From Crossiella sp. SN42 (GTDB lineage Bacteria; Actinomycetota; Actinomycetes; Mycobacteriales; Pseudonocardiaceae), in assembly GCF_023897065.1 (NCBI RefSeq), contig NZ_JAMHIV010000044.1, forward strand, positions 25,343 to 89,342: a DNA stretch of 64,000 nucleotides, in the 5' to 3' direction. Position numbers and translations under genes: made by a program. Each line of letters begins with the position of its first letter. The first letter of the stretch is position 1. Shown here piece by piece: positions 1-9,640 of this stretch. The notes under the pieces are model-generated. The model did not search any database. It worked only from the letters and a program-made list of their open reading frames with translations, and was not told the DNA's origin.

Positions 1-395
1 CCGAGCTGCACGAGGCCACCGACGTGCCGGTGCGGATCGTGGAGCACCGGGCCGCCGAACCGGTCGGGGTGCCCGCGCTGCTGGAACTGGCCGCCGAGCT
101 CTACGGCGAGGGCGACCCGCTGGCCGGGGCCGACCGGCCGCCGCTGGTCTCGGTCAGCGGCGGTGGCCGTGGCCTGGAGGCCCGCTACGAGCTGCATCTG
201 GCGCTGCCGCTGCTGGCCGAGTCCTCAGTGGACCTGGCGCGGGTGGACGACGACCTGGTGGTCACGGTGGACGGCAGGCGCAAGCTGGTCGCGCTGCCCG
301 CGGTGCTGCGGCGGTGCGAGGTGACCGGCGCGGCCGCCGGGACCGAGGGGCTGACCGTGCGGTTCCGGCCCGACCCCCGGCTCTGGATGCGGTGA
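1..395 (+). CDS. ArsA/Get3-like ATPase, C-terminal part (partial)
   Basis: The reading frame is open from base 3 (GAG CTG CAC...) with no convincing start, so the gene begins upstream of the window. The visible ~130 residues are a small beta-rich tail ending LWMR, with a segment (RYELHLALPLL...VDDDLVVTVDGRRKLVALPAVLRRCEV) typical of the HSP20-like C-terminal domain that follows the P-loop ATPase in actinobacterial ArsA-like proteins. The ATP-binding part is not in view, so the family call rests on this tail and on context: the next gene and the acyltransferase and RNase further on match the mycobacterial Rv2184c-Rv2179c neighbourhood. Stop TGA lies 4 nt before the next start, so the genes are probably co-transcribed. 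Confidence 0.7.
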   Translation, partial: ELHEATDVPVRIVEHRAAEPVGVPALLELAAELYGEGDPLAGADRPPLVSVSGGGRGLEARYELHLALPLLAESSVDLARVDDDLVVTVDGRRKLVALPAVLRRCEVTGAAAGTEGLTVRFRPDPRLWMR

Positions 396-399
396 GGCG

Positions 400-789
400 A
401 TGAACGAGCAGAACAACACCGGCGACGGACAGAACCGGCTGGCCGAGGAGGCCAGGCTGCTGCTGGACGCCCTCGCCGAGCGGGCGGTGCCCTGGCTGCG
501 CAAGCTCGCCGCCGAGCAGCCCGGCGACGAGCACAGTCCGGCCAGCTGCGGCTGGTGCCCGCTGTGCGCGGCCATCGCGGTGGCCCGCGGCGAACGGCCG
601 GAGCTGGCCGTGCGCGCGGCCGAGCACCTGGCCGGGCTGCTGGGCACGCTGCGCGCGGCCATGGAGGAGCGGGTGCCCGCGGCGCCGGGCCAGGACGTCG
701 GCGCCACGCCGCCGCCCGCCGGGTCGCCTGGGACTGAAGCGCCGAGCGCGCCCCGGGTACAGCGGATCACGGTGGAGCGGGAGTGCTGA
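400..789 (+). CDS. DUF5304-like small protein with a CxxCxxC cluster
   Basis: 129-residue acidic, soluble protein of unknown function. Its one notable motif is CGWCPLC at about residues 47-53, which looks able to bind a metal; it is followed by helical segments and a Pro/Ala-rich disordered tail. It sits between the ArsA-like ATPase and a ROK kinase, as in the mycobacterial Rv2183c position. ATG at 400 follows the upstream stop by 4 nt, and its own stop overlaps the next GTG start by 7 nt, so the three genes look translationally coupled. Family assignment is by size, context and motif; no function should be inferred. Confidence 0.75.
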   Translation: MNEQNNTGDGQNRLAEEARLLLDALAERAVPWLRKLAAEQPGDEHSPASCGWCPLCAAIAVARGERPELAVRAAEHLAGLLGTLRAAMEERVPAAPGQDVGATPPPAGSPGTEAPSAPRVQRITVEREC

Positions 790-1733
790 CTGTCGGCATC
801 GACGTCGGCGGGACCACGGTGCGGGCAGGGGTGGTCGACGACCACGGCTCGGTGCTGGACACCGCCCGCACCGCCACCCCGGCCGGCCAGGACGCGCTGG
901 AGAACGCCATCGCCTCGGTGGTCGGCCAGCTGACCGAGCGGCACGAGGTGTGCGCGGTCGGCCTGGCGGTCGCCGGGTTCGTCACCGAGGACCGGCGCGG
1001 CGTGCGCTTCGCCCCGCACCTGGCCTGGCGGCAGGCCCCGGTCGCGGACCGGATGACCCGCAAGCTGCGGCTGCCCGTGGTGCTGGAGCATGACGCGAAC
1101 GCCGCGGCCATGGCCGAGTACCGCTTCGGCGCCTCCCGTGGCGCGCGGGTGTCGGTGATGGTCGCACTCGGCACCGGGATCGGCGGCGCGCTGCTGGTCG
1201 ACGGCGAGGTCTTCCGCGGCGCGCACGGCGTCGCGCCGGAACTGGGCCACCTGCGGGTGGTGCCGGACGGCCGCCCATGCCCGTGTGGCAAGCGGGGTTG
1301 CTGGGAGCGCTACTGCTCGGGCACCGCGCTGGCCGCGACCACGGTGGAGCTGCTGGCCAACGAGCCCGGCCTGTCCACCGTGCTGGCCCGCGAGCCGCTG
1401 CGTGACGGCCGCACCATCACCGGCCGCGCGGTGGCCGGCGCGGCCCGCGAGGGCGACCCGCTGGCGCTGCGCGCCTTCGGTGAGCTGGCCCGCTGGCTCG
1501 GCGAGGGCCTGGCCCTGGTCGCCGACGTCTACGACCCGGAGGTCGTGGTGATCGGCGGCGGGGTCTCGGAGTCCGCGCCGCTGTTCCTGGACGAGGCCCG
1601 CGAGCACTATGCGCGGCAGGTGACCGGAGCAGGCCACCGCCCGCTGGCCCGCATCCGCCCGGCCCAGCTCGGCGACGACGCGGGCATCGTCGGCGCGGCC
1701 GCGCTGGCCGCAGACCTGGTCGCCAGGGTCTGA
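783..1733 (+). CDS. ROK-family glucokinase
   Basis: 316-residue sugar kinase of the ROK family, expected to phosphorylate glucose with ATP in the cytoplasm. Seen in the sequence: the N-terminal phosphate loop DVGGTTVRAG (about residues 6-15), the second ATP motif LGTGIGGALLVDGEVFRG, the catalytic EHDANAAA segment, and the ROK signature PELGHLRV followed by the zinc-binding CPCGKRGCWE cluster. The start is GTG 783, preceded by GGAGCGGGA and overlapping the upstream gene. Actinomycete glucokinases of this type (GlkA-like) act in glycolysis and often in carbon repression. Other ROK sugar specificities cannot be excluded from sequence alone. Confidence 0.88.
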   Translation: MLTVGIDVGGTTVRAGVVDDHGSVLDTARTATPAGQDALENAIASVVGQLTERHEVCAVGLAVAGFVTEDRRGVRFAPHLAWRQAPVADRMTRKLRLPVVLEHDANAAAMAEYRFGASRGARVSVMVALGTGIGGALLVDGEVFRGAHGVAPELGHLRVVPDGRPCPCGKRGCWERYCSGTALAATTVELLANEPGLSTVLAREPLRDGRTITGRAVAGAAREGDPLALRAFGELARWLGEGLALVADVYDPEVVVIGGGVSESAPLFLDEAREHYARQVTGAGHRPLARIRPAQLGDDAGIVGAAALAADLVARV

Positions 1734-1753
1734 GCCCCGGTTCGAAAACGAAA

Positions 1754-1780
1754 CGGACCCGGCGCGGTGGCACGGGTCCG
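1754..1780. terminator. Hairpin after ROK kinase
   Basis: Perfect 8-bp inverted repeat CGGACCCG/CGGGTCCG with an 11-nt loop, 20 nt downstream of the kinase stop and between two convergent genes. There is no T-run, so it is at best a weak or I-shaped terminator. Confidence 0.45.
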
Positions 1781-1835
1781 GCAAGTGGACAACGCCTGGC
1801 TGATCCGGCGACGCTGCCGGTCAGGCGCCGCTGGG

Positions 1836-1967
1836 TCAGCGGCCGCTGCGGCGGAACAGGCGGCGGCGACGGCCACCGGTGGTGTTGCGACGGTGCTGCT
1901 TCTGCTCACGCGCCCAGCTCGACTCGGCGAGCGCCTTGGCGAGCCACATGGCCTGGAGCTGATCCAT
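1836..1967 (-). CDS. Small basic protein, 43 aa, unknown
   Basis: Short reading frame starting MDQLQAMWLAKALAESSWARE and ending in an Arg-rich tail (RRRRLFRRSGR). The N-terminal half reads as an amphipathic helix and the tail is strongly cationic. It is convergent with the ROK kinase. An in-frame extension upstream of the chosen ATG (1967) exists, but the sequence there looks non-coding. I do not recognise a named family; the composition suits a small nucleic-acid- or membrane-associated protein, but that is speculation. Confidence 0.5.
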   Translation of the reverse strand: MDQLQAMWLAKALAESSWAREQKQHRRNTTGGRRRRLFRRSGR

Positions 1968-2123
1968 GGAGAGGGACCTGCCTTCCGTTTCTGTATCGGT
2001 TCTGACGAGTCTCAGGCTACGCCTCGACTGAATCGGTACACAAACGAGAAACCGCAGTTCGTGGCCCACCTCACCGCGTTACGCGGACCCCTGTGACCTG
2101 CCTCCCGCCGAGGCGGCGCGGGG

Positions 2124-2597
2124 TCAGACCTGGGCGCCGTCGTGCCAGCCGGAGTCCGGCGGCGGGCCCTTGCGCATGTTGACCACCAGCCAGCCGATGC
2201 CGCCGCTGATCAGCAGCAGGCCCAGCGGGAAGGCGGTGCTCCACAGCATGCCGATCAGGCCGTGGGTGAAGAACAGCAGCACGCCAAGGCCGATCAGCGC
2301 CAGCGCCGCGGCCGTGGTGCGGCGCAGCGGCGGGATGGGCGGCGGCTCCGGGGGCTCGTAGTGGCCCTCGTCCTCCTCCGGCGGCGCGGCCGCCTGGCGG
2401 GACGGCTGCTCTTCCTCGGCCGCGCGCTCGGGGCGCGGGGCGCGTTCCGCTTCCGGCGGCTCGACGGCCTTGGCCGCGGCCTCCGGGGTCTCCGGCCATT
2501 CCGGAGCGCTGCCCTCACGGCGGAGACCCGCGACGATCGCCTCGAAGGCGGCGTCCACGTCCTCCGGTCCGTTGGTCTCCTCCGCGCGGTTGCTCAT
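2124..2597 (-). CDS. Membrane protein with acidic cytosolic N-terminus
   Basis: About 157 residues. The N-terminal half is acidic and low-complexity (Glu/Pro/Ala-rich, about residues 1-90, opening MSNRAEETNGPEDVDAAFEAIVAGLRREG). It is followed by two hydrophobic helices (about 95-115 and 119-139), a short Arg/Lys stop and the end. ATG 2597 is chosen because the conserved-looking sequence begins there; an ATG three codons upstream (2606) is possible. It lies head-to-head with the PlsC-like gene. Function unknown; a membrane-associated role next to phospholipid synthesis is only suggested by location. Confidence 0.72.
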   Translation of the reverse strand: MSNRAEETNGPEDVDAAFEAIVAGLRREGSAPEWPETPEAAAKAVEPPEAERAPRPERAAEEEQPSRQAAAPPEEDEGHYEPPEPPPIPPLRRTTAAALALIGLGVLLFFTHGLIGMLWSTAFPLGLLLISGGIGWLVVNMRKGPPPDSGWHDGAQV

Positions 2598-2785
2598 CAC
2601 CGCCATCGTCCCATGAGCGGGCCGTGCCCGGCAGACGTCGGAATGGGCCTTCCGGCAGAAGAAGATGGGTGTGTCTGGTCACCTGTGCACGTCAACGGGT
2701 GCGTTGCCGTTGTGCGCAGTCGAACTCGCTCCGTAGTCTGGCGTACACCGGCCTGGTCTGGGCTTTGAGGGAGGCGCTTTCCGCG

Positions 2786-3499
2786 GTGTTGTGGTGGGTG
2801 ATGAAGTGGGTTCTGCTCGGACCCATCTTGCGGCTGTTCTTCCGTCCGTCCATCCAGGGACTTGAGCACGTCCCGGAGTCCGGCGGAGCCATCCTGGCCA
2901 GCAACCACCTCGCGGTGGCCGACTCGTTCTTCCTGCCCCTGATGGTGCCGCGCCGGGTCACCTTCCTGGCCAAGCGGGAGTACTTCACCGGCAAGGGCGT
3001 CAAGGGCCGGTTCAAGCGGGCCTTCTTCGGCGGGCTGGGCCAGGTGCCGATCGACCGCTCCAGCGCGATGGCCGCGCAGGCCGCGCTGGACACCGGCGTG
3101 CGGCTGCTCAAGGAGGGCAAGCTCCTCGGCATCTACCCCGAGGGCACCCGCTCGCCCGACGGCAGGCTGTACAAGGGCAAGACCGGCGTGGCCAGGATGG
3201 CGCTGGAGGCCGGCGTGCCGGTGGTGCCGGTGGTCATGGTCGGCACGGACCGGGCCAACCCGATCGGCTCCAAGATGTGGCGGCCGCACAAGATCCGCAT
3301 CGTGATCGGCCCGCCGCTGGACTTCTCCCGGTACGAGGGCCTCGGCGGGGACCGGTTCATCGAGCGGTCCATCACCGACGAGATCATGTACACCCTGATG
3401 GAGATGTCCGGCCAGGAGTACGTGGACGTCTACGCCGCGAAGGTCAAGGAGCCGCAGGCCACGCCGTCCACGGCCACCCCGGAGCGCAAGGCCGCCTGA
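2786..3499 (+). CDS. 1-acyl-sn-glycerol-3-phosphate acyltransferase (PlsC-like)
   Basis: 237-residue membrane acyltransferase that transfers an acyl chain to lysophosphatidate or a related lysophospholipid. The HX4D catalytic motif NHLAVAD is at about residues 40-46 and the acceptor-binding motif EGTR at about residue 118, followed by SPDGRLYKGKTG. GTG 2786 is chosen because it aligns with the start of the Rv2182c-type protein (M-L-W-W-V-M-K... versus M-W-Y-Y-L-F-K) and has GAGGGAGG 11 nt upstream; the open frame extends further but the extra residues are Arg-rich and atypical. It is the first of three co-oriented genes leading to pfp. Confidence 0.88.
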   Translation: MLWWVMKWVLLGPILRLFFRPSIQGLEHVPESGGAILASNHLAVADSFFLPLMVPRRVTFLAKREYFTGKGVKGRFKRAFFGGLGQVPIDRSSAMAAQAALDTGVRLLKEGKLLGIYPEGTRSPDGRLYKGKTGVARMALEAGVPVVPVVMVGTDRANPIGSKMWRPHKIRIVIGPPLDFSRYEGLGGDRFIERSITDEIMYTLMEMSGQEYVDVYAAKVKEPQATPSTATPERKAA

Positions 3500-3529
3500 G
3501 TCGCGGTCAGGGGCGGAACGGGCGCCGAC

Positions 3530-3541
3530 TAACCTTGGTCG
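3530..3541 (+). promoter_or_regulatory. Leaderless -10 box (RNase gene)
   Basis: TAACCT (3530-3535) followed by exactly 6 nt and then GTG 3542; no Shine-Dalgarno. This fits transcription starting at the start codon. Confidence 0.65.
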
Positions 3542-4045
3542 GTGCGGTTCTTCTACGACTGTGAGTTCATTGAGGACGGGGTCACCATCGACCTCGTCTC
3601 CATCGGGGTGGTGAGTGAGGACGGTCGTGAGTACTACGCCGTGTCCACTGAGTTCGACCCCGAGCGGGCGGGTCCGTGGGTGCGGCAGCACGTGCTCGCG
3701 AAACTGCCCCCGCCCTCGGATCCGCACTGGCGCAGCCGCAACCAGATCCGCCGCGAGCTGCTGGAGTTCGTGACCGAGTCGGACAACCAGCCCGAGCTGT
3801 GGGCCTGGTTCGCCGCCTACGACCACGTGGCGCTGGCCCAGCTGTGGGGCGCGATGCCCGCGCTGCCGCCGGAGCTGCCCCGGTTCACCAGGGACCTGCG
3901 GCAGCGCTGGGAGGACCTGGGCAAGCCCCGGCTGCCCGGCCCGCCGGCCGACGCGCACGACGCGCTGGCCGACGCCAGGCACAACTACCAGCGCTGGCAG
4001 ATCATGGAGCAGACCCGCCAGCGGAAGGGCTTCGCGGTCCGCTGA
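3542..4045 (+). CDS. DEDDh 3'-5' exoribonuclease (Rv2179c-like)
   Basis: 167-residue protein opening MRFFYDCEFIEDG: the D-x-E of exonuclease motif I, preceded by a beta strand. Later acidic motifs are the AAYDHVALAQLWG segment (motif II Asp) and the C-terminal H-D-A-L-A-D block (motif III His/Asp). This is the RNase T-like fold with DEDDh residues described for the mycobacterial Rv2179c family, which degrades single-stranded 3' overhangs of RNA. The gene has the same neighbours as in mycobacteria. GTG 3542 is the start, with a leaderless promoter. The in vivo substrate is not known from the sequence. Confidence 0.85.
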   Translation: MRFFYDCEFIEDGVTIDLVSIGVVSEDGREYYAVSTEFDPERAGPWVRQHVLAKLPPPSDPHWRSRNQIRRELLEFVTESDNQPELWAWFAAYDHVALAQLWGAMPALPPELPRFTRDLRQRWEDLGKPRLPGPPADAHDALADARHNYQRWQIMEQTRQRKGFAVR

Positions 4046-4195
4046 GCAGGCGGCGGTAGTTCCTCTTCTTCGCCTGAAGTTCCGGAAGTGTTGCCGGTTA
4101 TCGGCACCCCGCTTGCTGCACCGATCCAGGTGCGGGCAGACTCGGCGGTGACGCGAGAGACGCCGCTCACAGTCGGCGCGAAGAGGAGGCACTAC

Positions 4196-5221
4196 ATGCG
4201 CATTGGTGTGCTCACGGGTGGTGGCGACTGCCCGGGGCTGAACGCGGTCATCCGGGCGGTCGTCCGCAAGGGCGTGGAGGTCTACGGCCACGACTTCGTC
4301 GGCTTCCGCAACGGGTGGAAGGGCCCGATCGAGGGTCACACCAAGCCGCTGGGCCTGGACCAGGTCGAGGACATCCTGACTCGCGGCGGCACGATCCTGG
4401 GCAGTTCCCGGACCAACCCGTACAAGGTCGAGGGTGGCGTCGAGGCCATCCGCAAGAACCTGGCCGAGCTGGGGGTGGACGCGCTCATCGCCATCGGCGG
4501 CGAGGACACCCTCGGGGTGGCCAAGCGGCTGACCGATGACGGCATCGGCGTGGTCGGCGTGCCGAAGACGATCGACAACGACCTGGGCGCGACGGACTAC
4601 ACCTTCGGCTTCGACACCGCGGTGCACATCGCCACCGAGTCCATCGACCGGTTGCGCACCACCGCCGAGTCGCACCACCGCGCCCTGGTCGTGGAGGTCA
4701 TGGGGCGGCACGCGGGCTGGATCGCGCTGCACTCCGGCCTGGCCGGCGGCGCGAACGTGATCCTGGTGCCGGAGAAGCCGTTCAGCGTGGACAAGGTCGT
4801 CGAGTGGGTGCAGCGGCGGTTCGAGCGCGAGTACGCGCCGATCATCGTGGTGGCCGAGGGCGCGGTGCCGGAGAACGGGGCCGAGGTCCTGCTCACCGGT
4901 GAGAAGGACGCCTTCGGGCACGTCCGGCTCGGCGGCATCGGCACCTGGCTGGCCGAGGAGATCGCGCAGCGGACCGGCAAGGAGTCCAGGGCGGTGATCC
5001 TGGGCCACACCCAGCGCGGTGGCACCCCGACGGCCTACGACCGGGTGCTGGCCACCAGGTTCGGGCTGCATGCGGTGGACGCGGTCAACGACGGCGACTT
5101 CGGCGTGATGGTGGCGCTGAAGGGCACGGACATCGTGCGGGTGAAGCTGGCCGAGGCCACGGCCGAGCTGAAGACCGTGCCGGCGGACCGGTACGCCGAG
5201 GCCGAGGTCTTCTTCGGCTGA
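4196..5221 (+). CDS. pfp: 6-phosphofructokinase, predicted pyrophosphate-dependent
   Basis: 341 residues. It interconverts fructose 6-phosphate and fructose 1,6-bisphosphate at the committed step of glycolysis. GGGDCPGLN near the start is the phosphate-donor loop, TIDND holds the catalytic Asp and MGRHAGW the substrate loop. In exact E. coli numbering residue 104 is Asp (GGEDT) and residue 124 is Lys (PKTIDND), where ATP enzymes have Gly at both; this Asp104/Lys124 pair is the hallmark of the pyrophosphate-dependent actinomycete enzymes. ATG 4196 is set by GAGGAGG at 4183-4189; the longer open frame upstream lacks conserved sequence. It is monocistronic, ending at a strong terminator. Confidence 0.92.
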   Translation: MRIGVLTGGGDCPGLNAVIRAVVRKGVEVYGHDFVGFRNGWKGPIEGHTKPLGLDQVEDILTRGGTILGSSRTNPYKVEGGVEAIRKNLAELGVDALIAIGGEDTLGVAKRLTDDGIGVVGVPKTIDNDLGATDYTFGFDTAVHIATESIDRLRTTAESHHRALVVEVMGRHAGWIALHSGLAGGANVILVPEKPFSVDKVVEWVQRRFEREYAPIIVVAEGAVPENGAEVLLTGEKDAFGHVRLGGIGTWLAEEIAQRTGKESRAVILGHTQRGGTPTAYDRVLATRFGLHAVDAVNDGDFGVMVALKGTDIVRVKLAEATAELKTVPADRYAEAEVFFG

Positions 5222-5238
5222 GTTCCACAGGTTGAGCT

Positions 5239-5276
5239 AAGCGACGCTCTCAACGGGGAGAGCGTCGCTTTCTTCT
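5239..5276. terminator. Bidirectional rho-independent terminator
   Basis: Perfect 12-bp stem AGCGACGCTCTC/GAGAGCGTCGCT (5240-5251 and 5258-5269, with one further A-T pair outside), 6-nt loop, followed by TTTCTTCTC on the plus strand and preceded by TTGAGCTAA. It serves pfp and the convergent cellulase gene. Confidence 0.9.
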
Positions 5277-5286
5277 CGCTGCTCAG

Positions 5287-6489
5287 CTACCGGAGGCCGC
5301 TCATGATCGCGTTGATGATGCCCTGCTGCGTCACCGCGAGGGTCCGCCGGTTGAACAGCCCGAACCCGTACCGTCCGTTTTCGCCGTTGTCCCAGTAGAC
5401 GGTGGCCGCGCCGTACTTCTTCGACACCGACACGATGGCCCGCGCGTAGTCCGCGCGATACCGGTTGTTCGAGGAGTCGGCCGAGGACTTGTCGATCGAG
5501 CCGTACTCACCGACGACCACCGGATAGCCCTTGGTGACGAAGGTGTCGTACATCTTCTTCAGCTGGGACTCCAGGTAGTCCTCCTGGCCCCAGGTGGATT
5601 TCCGGGCCGGATTGGTCGACCCCCGGCCCCACTGCGTGATGGTGTCCTTCTCCTCACCCGCGAAGTCCCACGGGCTGTAGTAGTGCACCGAAATCATGAT
5701 GCGCTTCTCGTTGGCCGGGATCGAGGGCGACCGGTACTGGTCGGTCGGCAGCACGAAACCGTAGTTCCCCGCGGTGTAGTCGATGTTGGTGTTCCAGCCG
5801 GGCACGAGCAGCCACCGCGAGCTGTTCTGCCCGCCGGCCCGCCGCACGGTGTCCACGAAGATCTGGTTGTAGCTGTTGATGTTCGAGTAGCAGGGCTGCG
5901 TCGGATTGCCGTACTGCCCGTCGAAGTTCTCGTTCATCGACTCCAGGATCAGGCGCTGGTCGTAGTTCTGGAACCGCTGCGCGATCTGCTGCCACACCTT
6001 CTGGTACTTGGCCTTGATGGTGGCCTGCGCGGAAGAATCGCAGATAAGCCAGGAGTTGCTGATGGTCTTGTAACCGTCGCCGTGCATGTTGATCAGCACG
6101 TGCAGGCCGCGGTTGTAGGCGTAGTTCACGACCTCCTGGATCCGGTTCAGCCAGGCGGAGTTGATCGTGTAGTTAGGGCCGGCGCCGATGTGTCGCAGGT
6201 AGGAGACCGGGATTCGGATCGTCTTGAACCCGGCGGCCCGCACCTTGTCGATGAGCGCTTGCGTGATGGTCGGCTGGCCCCAGGCGGTTTCGCCGGGAGT
6301 TCCGTCGATATTGGCTTCCAGCTGGTTGCCGAGGTTCCAGCCCGCGCCCATGCTGGCCACGATCTGCGCGGCGTTCTGCTGGCCGACCGGGGCGGCCGAG
6401 GCCGGACTCGCCAAACCGGACGCGGAAGCGGCAACCGTCAGCACGGCGGCGAGCAAGCCGGCCTTGATCTTTCCTACTGGTGAGCGCAC
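5287..6489 (-). CDS. Secreted GH5 endoglucanase (cellulase)
   Basis: 400 residues. A Sec signal peptide (basic MRSPVGKIK, hydrophobic stretch, ASPASAAP cleavage region) precedes a single glycoside hydrolase family 5 barrel with no carbohydrate-binding module. Landmarks are GWNLGNQLEA at the N-terminus, the acid/base Glu in ESMNENFDG, HYYSPWDF, and the nucleophile Glu in VVVGEYGSID. It should cleave internal beta-1,4-glucan bonds outside the cell. GTG 6489 follows GGGAGAAACCT. Codon use has more A/T and is less biased than its neighbours, so it may be a later acquisition. A 12-bp palindrome lies 39 nt upstream. Confidence 0.9.
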   Translation of the reverse strand: MRSPVGKIKAGLLAAVLTVAASASGLASPASAAPVGQQNAAQIVASMGAGWNLGNQLEANIDGTPGETAWGQPTITQALIDKVRAAGFKTIRIPVSYLRHIGAGPNYTINSAWLNRIQEVVNYAYNRGLHVLINMHGDGYKTISNSWLICDSSAQATIKAKYQKVWQQIAQRFQNYDQRLILESMNENFDGQYGNPTQPCYSNINSYNQIFVDTVRRAGGQNSSRWLLVPGWNTNIDYTAGNYGFVLPTDQYRSPSIPANEKRIMISVHYYSPWDFAGEEKDTITQWGRGSTNPARKSTWGQEDYLESQLKKMYDTFVTKGYPVVVGEYGSIDKSSADSSNNRYRADYARAIVSVSKKYGAATVYWDNGENGRYGFGLFNRRTLAVTQQGIINAIMSGLR

Positions 6490-6527
6490 AGGTTTCTCCC
6501 GCGTCTTCAGGGCGGCGGAAAGCGTAT

Positions 6528-6539
6528 TGCAACATTGCA
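6528..6539. promoter_or_regulatory. Palindrome upstream of cellulase
   Basis: TGCAA-CA-TTGCA, 39 nt upstream of the cellulase start codon in an A/T-richer promoter region. A possible operator; the binding protein is unknown. Confidence 0.35.
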
Positions 6540-6590
6540 GTAGCCGACCTGCTCAGTCAATGGCTGAGCTGGGAGAAGCCTATGCCTGGC

Positions 6591-7997
6591 TCAATTCGAC
6601 GAAATTCGAGTCGAACGATCCGCCGCTTCGCTGGAAATCGCGATCATCTCCTCGCGGCTCACCACCTTGACGCGTTCCCGGTTGGCGGCCAGGCCGAGTT
6701 TCAGTTCGTGGGTGTCGAGCCGGTTCCAGCCTTCCAGGGTGGTGTATTCGATGCCGCGTTCGACGAGCAGCTCGGTGACCCGGTCCGGATTTGGTTCCGG
6801 GGCCGGGGTGATGTTCGGCAGGTCGGCCAGGATGCTGTTGACGGTTTCCAGCGCGTCGCCCTTGGTGTGGCCGATGAGGCCGACCGGGCCGCGCTTGATC
6901 CAGCCGGTGACGTAGGTGCGGTCCACCTGCTCCGCGCCGTCGAGGACCCGGCCCGCCTCGTTCGGCACCACGCCCGCCGCGTGGTCGAAGGGCAGCTCCG
7001 CCAGGTGGCTGCTCAGGTAGCCGACCGCGCGGTAGACCGCCTGGACCGGCCACTCGTGGAAGGCGCCGGTGCCCTTGACGTCGCCGGTGCCGTCGAGCTC
7101 CATGCGCTCGGTGCGCAGGCCGGTGACCACGCCGTCGCCGAGGATGGCCACCGGGCGGTGCAGGAAGTGCAGGTGCAGGCGGCGGGGGCGGGCGCCGGGG
7201 TCGCGGATGGCCCAGTCCTGGAGGGTCTTGACCACCTGGCGGACCTGGTTGCTGCGCTCGATGGCCCGCAGGCTGCCCTGGTCGAACTCGATGTCCTCGG
7301 GGTGGACGATGACCTCGACGTTGGGGGAGTGGTCGAGCTCGCGCAGCTCCAGCGGGGTGAACTTGGCCTGGGCCGGGCCCCGGCGGCCGAAGACGTGCAC
7401 GTCGGTGACCGGGCTGCCCTTCAGGCCCCGGTAGACGTTGTCCGGGATCTCGGTGCTGAGCAGCTCGTCTGCGGTCTTGGCCAGGATGCGGGCCACGTCC
7501 AGGGCGACGTTGCCCACGCCGAGCACGGCGACGCTGTTGGCCACCAGCGGCCAGTCCCTTGGCACGTCGGGGTGGCCGTCGTACCAGCTGACGAAGTCGG
7601 CCGCGCCGTAGCTGCCGTCCAGGCCGATGCCGGGGATGTCGAGGGAGCGGTCCTTCTCCGCGCCGGTGGCGAAGATGGCCACGTCGTAGTGTCGGCGGAG
7701 GTCGTCCAGGGTGAGGTCGGCGCCGTAGTTGACGTTGCCCAGGAAGCGGATCTCCGGGCGTTCCAGCACGCGCTGCAGGGCGTGCACGATCTGCTTGATG
7801 CGGGGGTGGTCAGGGGCCACGCCGTAGCGGATCAGGCCGTAGGGAGCGGGCAGCTTCTCGAGAAGGTCGATGCTGACACCGGAGAACTGCTCGGTCAGGT
7901 TCGACCATGACTCAGCGTCGGACTTGGCCAGGATGTCGGCGGCGTAGATGCCCGCCGGACCCGCACCGATGACCGCGACCCGTAGCGGGCGCTGCAT
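6591..7997 (-). CDS. fprA: NADPH-ferredoxin reductase FprA
   Basis: 468-residue flavoprotein of the adrenodoxin-reductase type; it passes electrons from NADPH through FAD to ferredoxins for P450s and iron metabolism. FAD-binding VIGAGPAGIYAADIL is near residue 10, followed by KLPAPYGLIRYGVAPDHP; the NADPH fold LGVGNVALDVARIL is in the middle, with GWIKRGPVGLIGHTKGDA toward the C-terminus. ATG 7997 follows GAGGGAGAACGTC. A near-consensus iron box lies 38 nt upstream, so iron-dependent repression by an IdeR/DmdR protein is likely. The gene diverges from the DAHP synthase. Confidence 0.93.
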   Translation of the reverse strand: MQRPLRVAVIGAGPAGIYAADILAKSDAESWSNLTEQFSGVSIDLLEKLPAPYGLIRYGVAPDHPRIKQIVHALQRVLERPEIRFLGNVNYGADLTLDDLRRHYDVAIFATGAEKDRSLDIPGIGLDGSYGAADFVSWYDGHPDVPRDWPLVANSVAVLGVGNVALDVARILAKTADELLSTEIPDNVYRGLKGSPVTDVHVFGRRGPAQAKFTPLELRELDHSPNVEVIVHPEDIEFDQGSLRAIERSNQVRQVVKTLQDWAIRDPGARPRRLHLHFLHRPVAILGDGVVTGLRTERMELDGTGDVKGTGAFHEWPVQAVYRAVGYLSSHLAELPFDHAAGVVPNEAGRVLDGAEQVDRTYVTGWIKRGPVGLIGHTKGDALETVNSILADLPNITPAPEPNPDRVTELLVERGIEYTTLEGWNRLDTHELKLGLAANRERVKVVSREEMIAISSEAADRSTRISSN

Positions 7998-8034
7998 GAC
8001 GTTCTCCCTCAGCTCTGGATGACTCCCTGTAGTT

Positions 8035-9542
<1,508 letters not shown>

Positions 9543-9576
9543 GGTTCTGGGCAAACTGAGGTTCGAGGACAAGCAC

Positions 9577-9619
9577 GTCTGTGGCGGCCGACCCCCAGGG
9601 GACGGCCGCCACAGACTTT
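9577..9619. terminator. Strong bidirectional terminator
   Basis: Perfect 14-bp stem GTCTGTGGCGGCCG/CGGCCGCCACAGAC (9577-9590, 9603-9616) with a 12-nt loop, followed by TTT. It sits between aroG and the convergent M23 peptidase gene. Confidence 0.88.
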
Positions 9620-9640
9620 CCCTGCGGTTGGCGCCGGGGC

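Noticed and set aside
225..1784. Minus-strand frame opposite the ROK kinase (519 codons)
   Set aside because: Shadow of the kinase gene with Arg/Gly/His-rich composition and no domain.
2597..5071. Long minus-strand frame opposite plsC, RNase and pfp
   Set aside because: No recognisable domain; three well-supported genes with family motifs lie on the plus strand.
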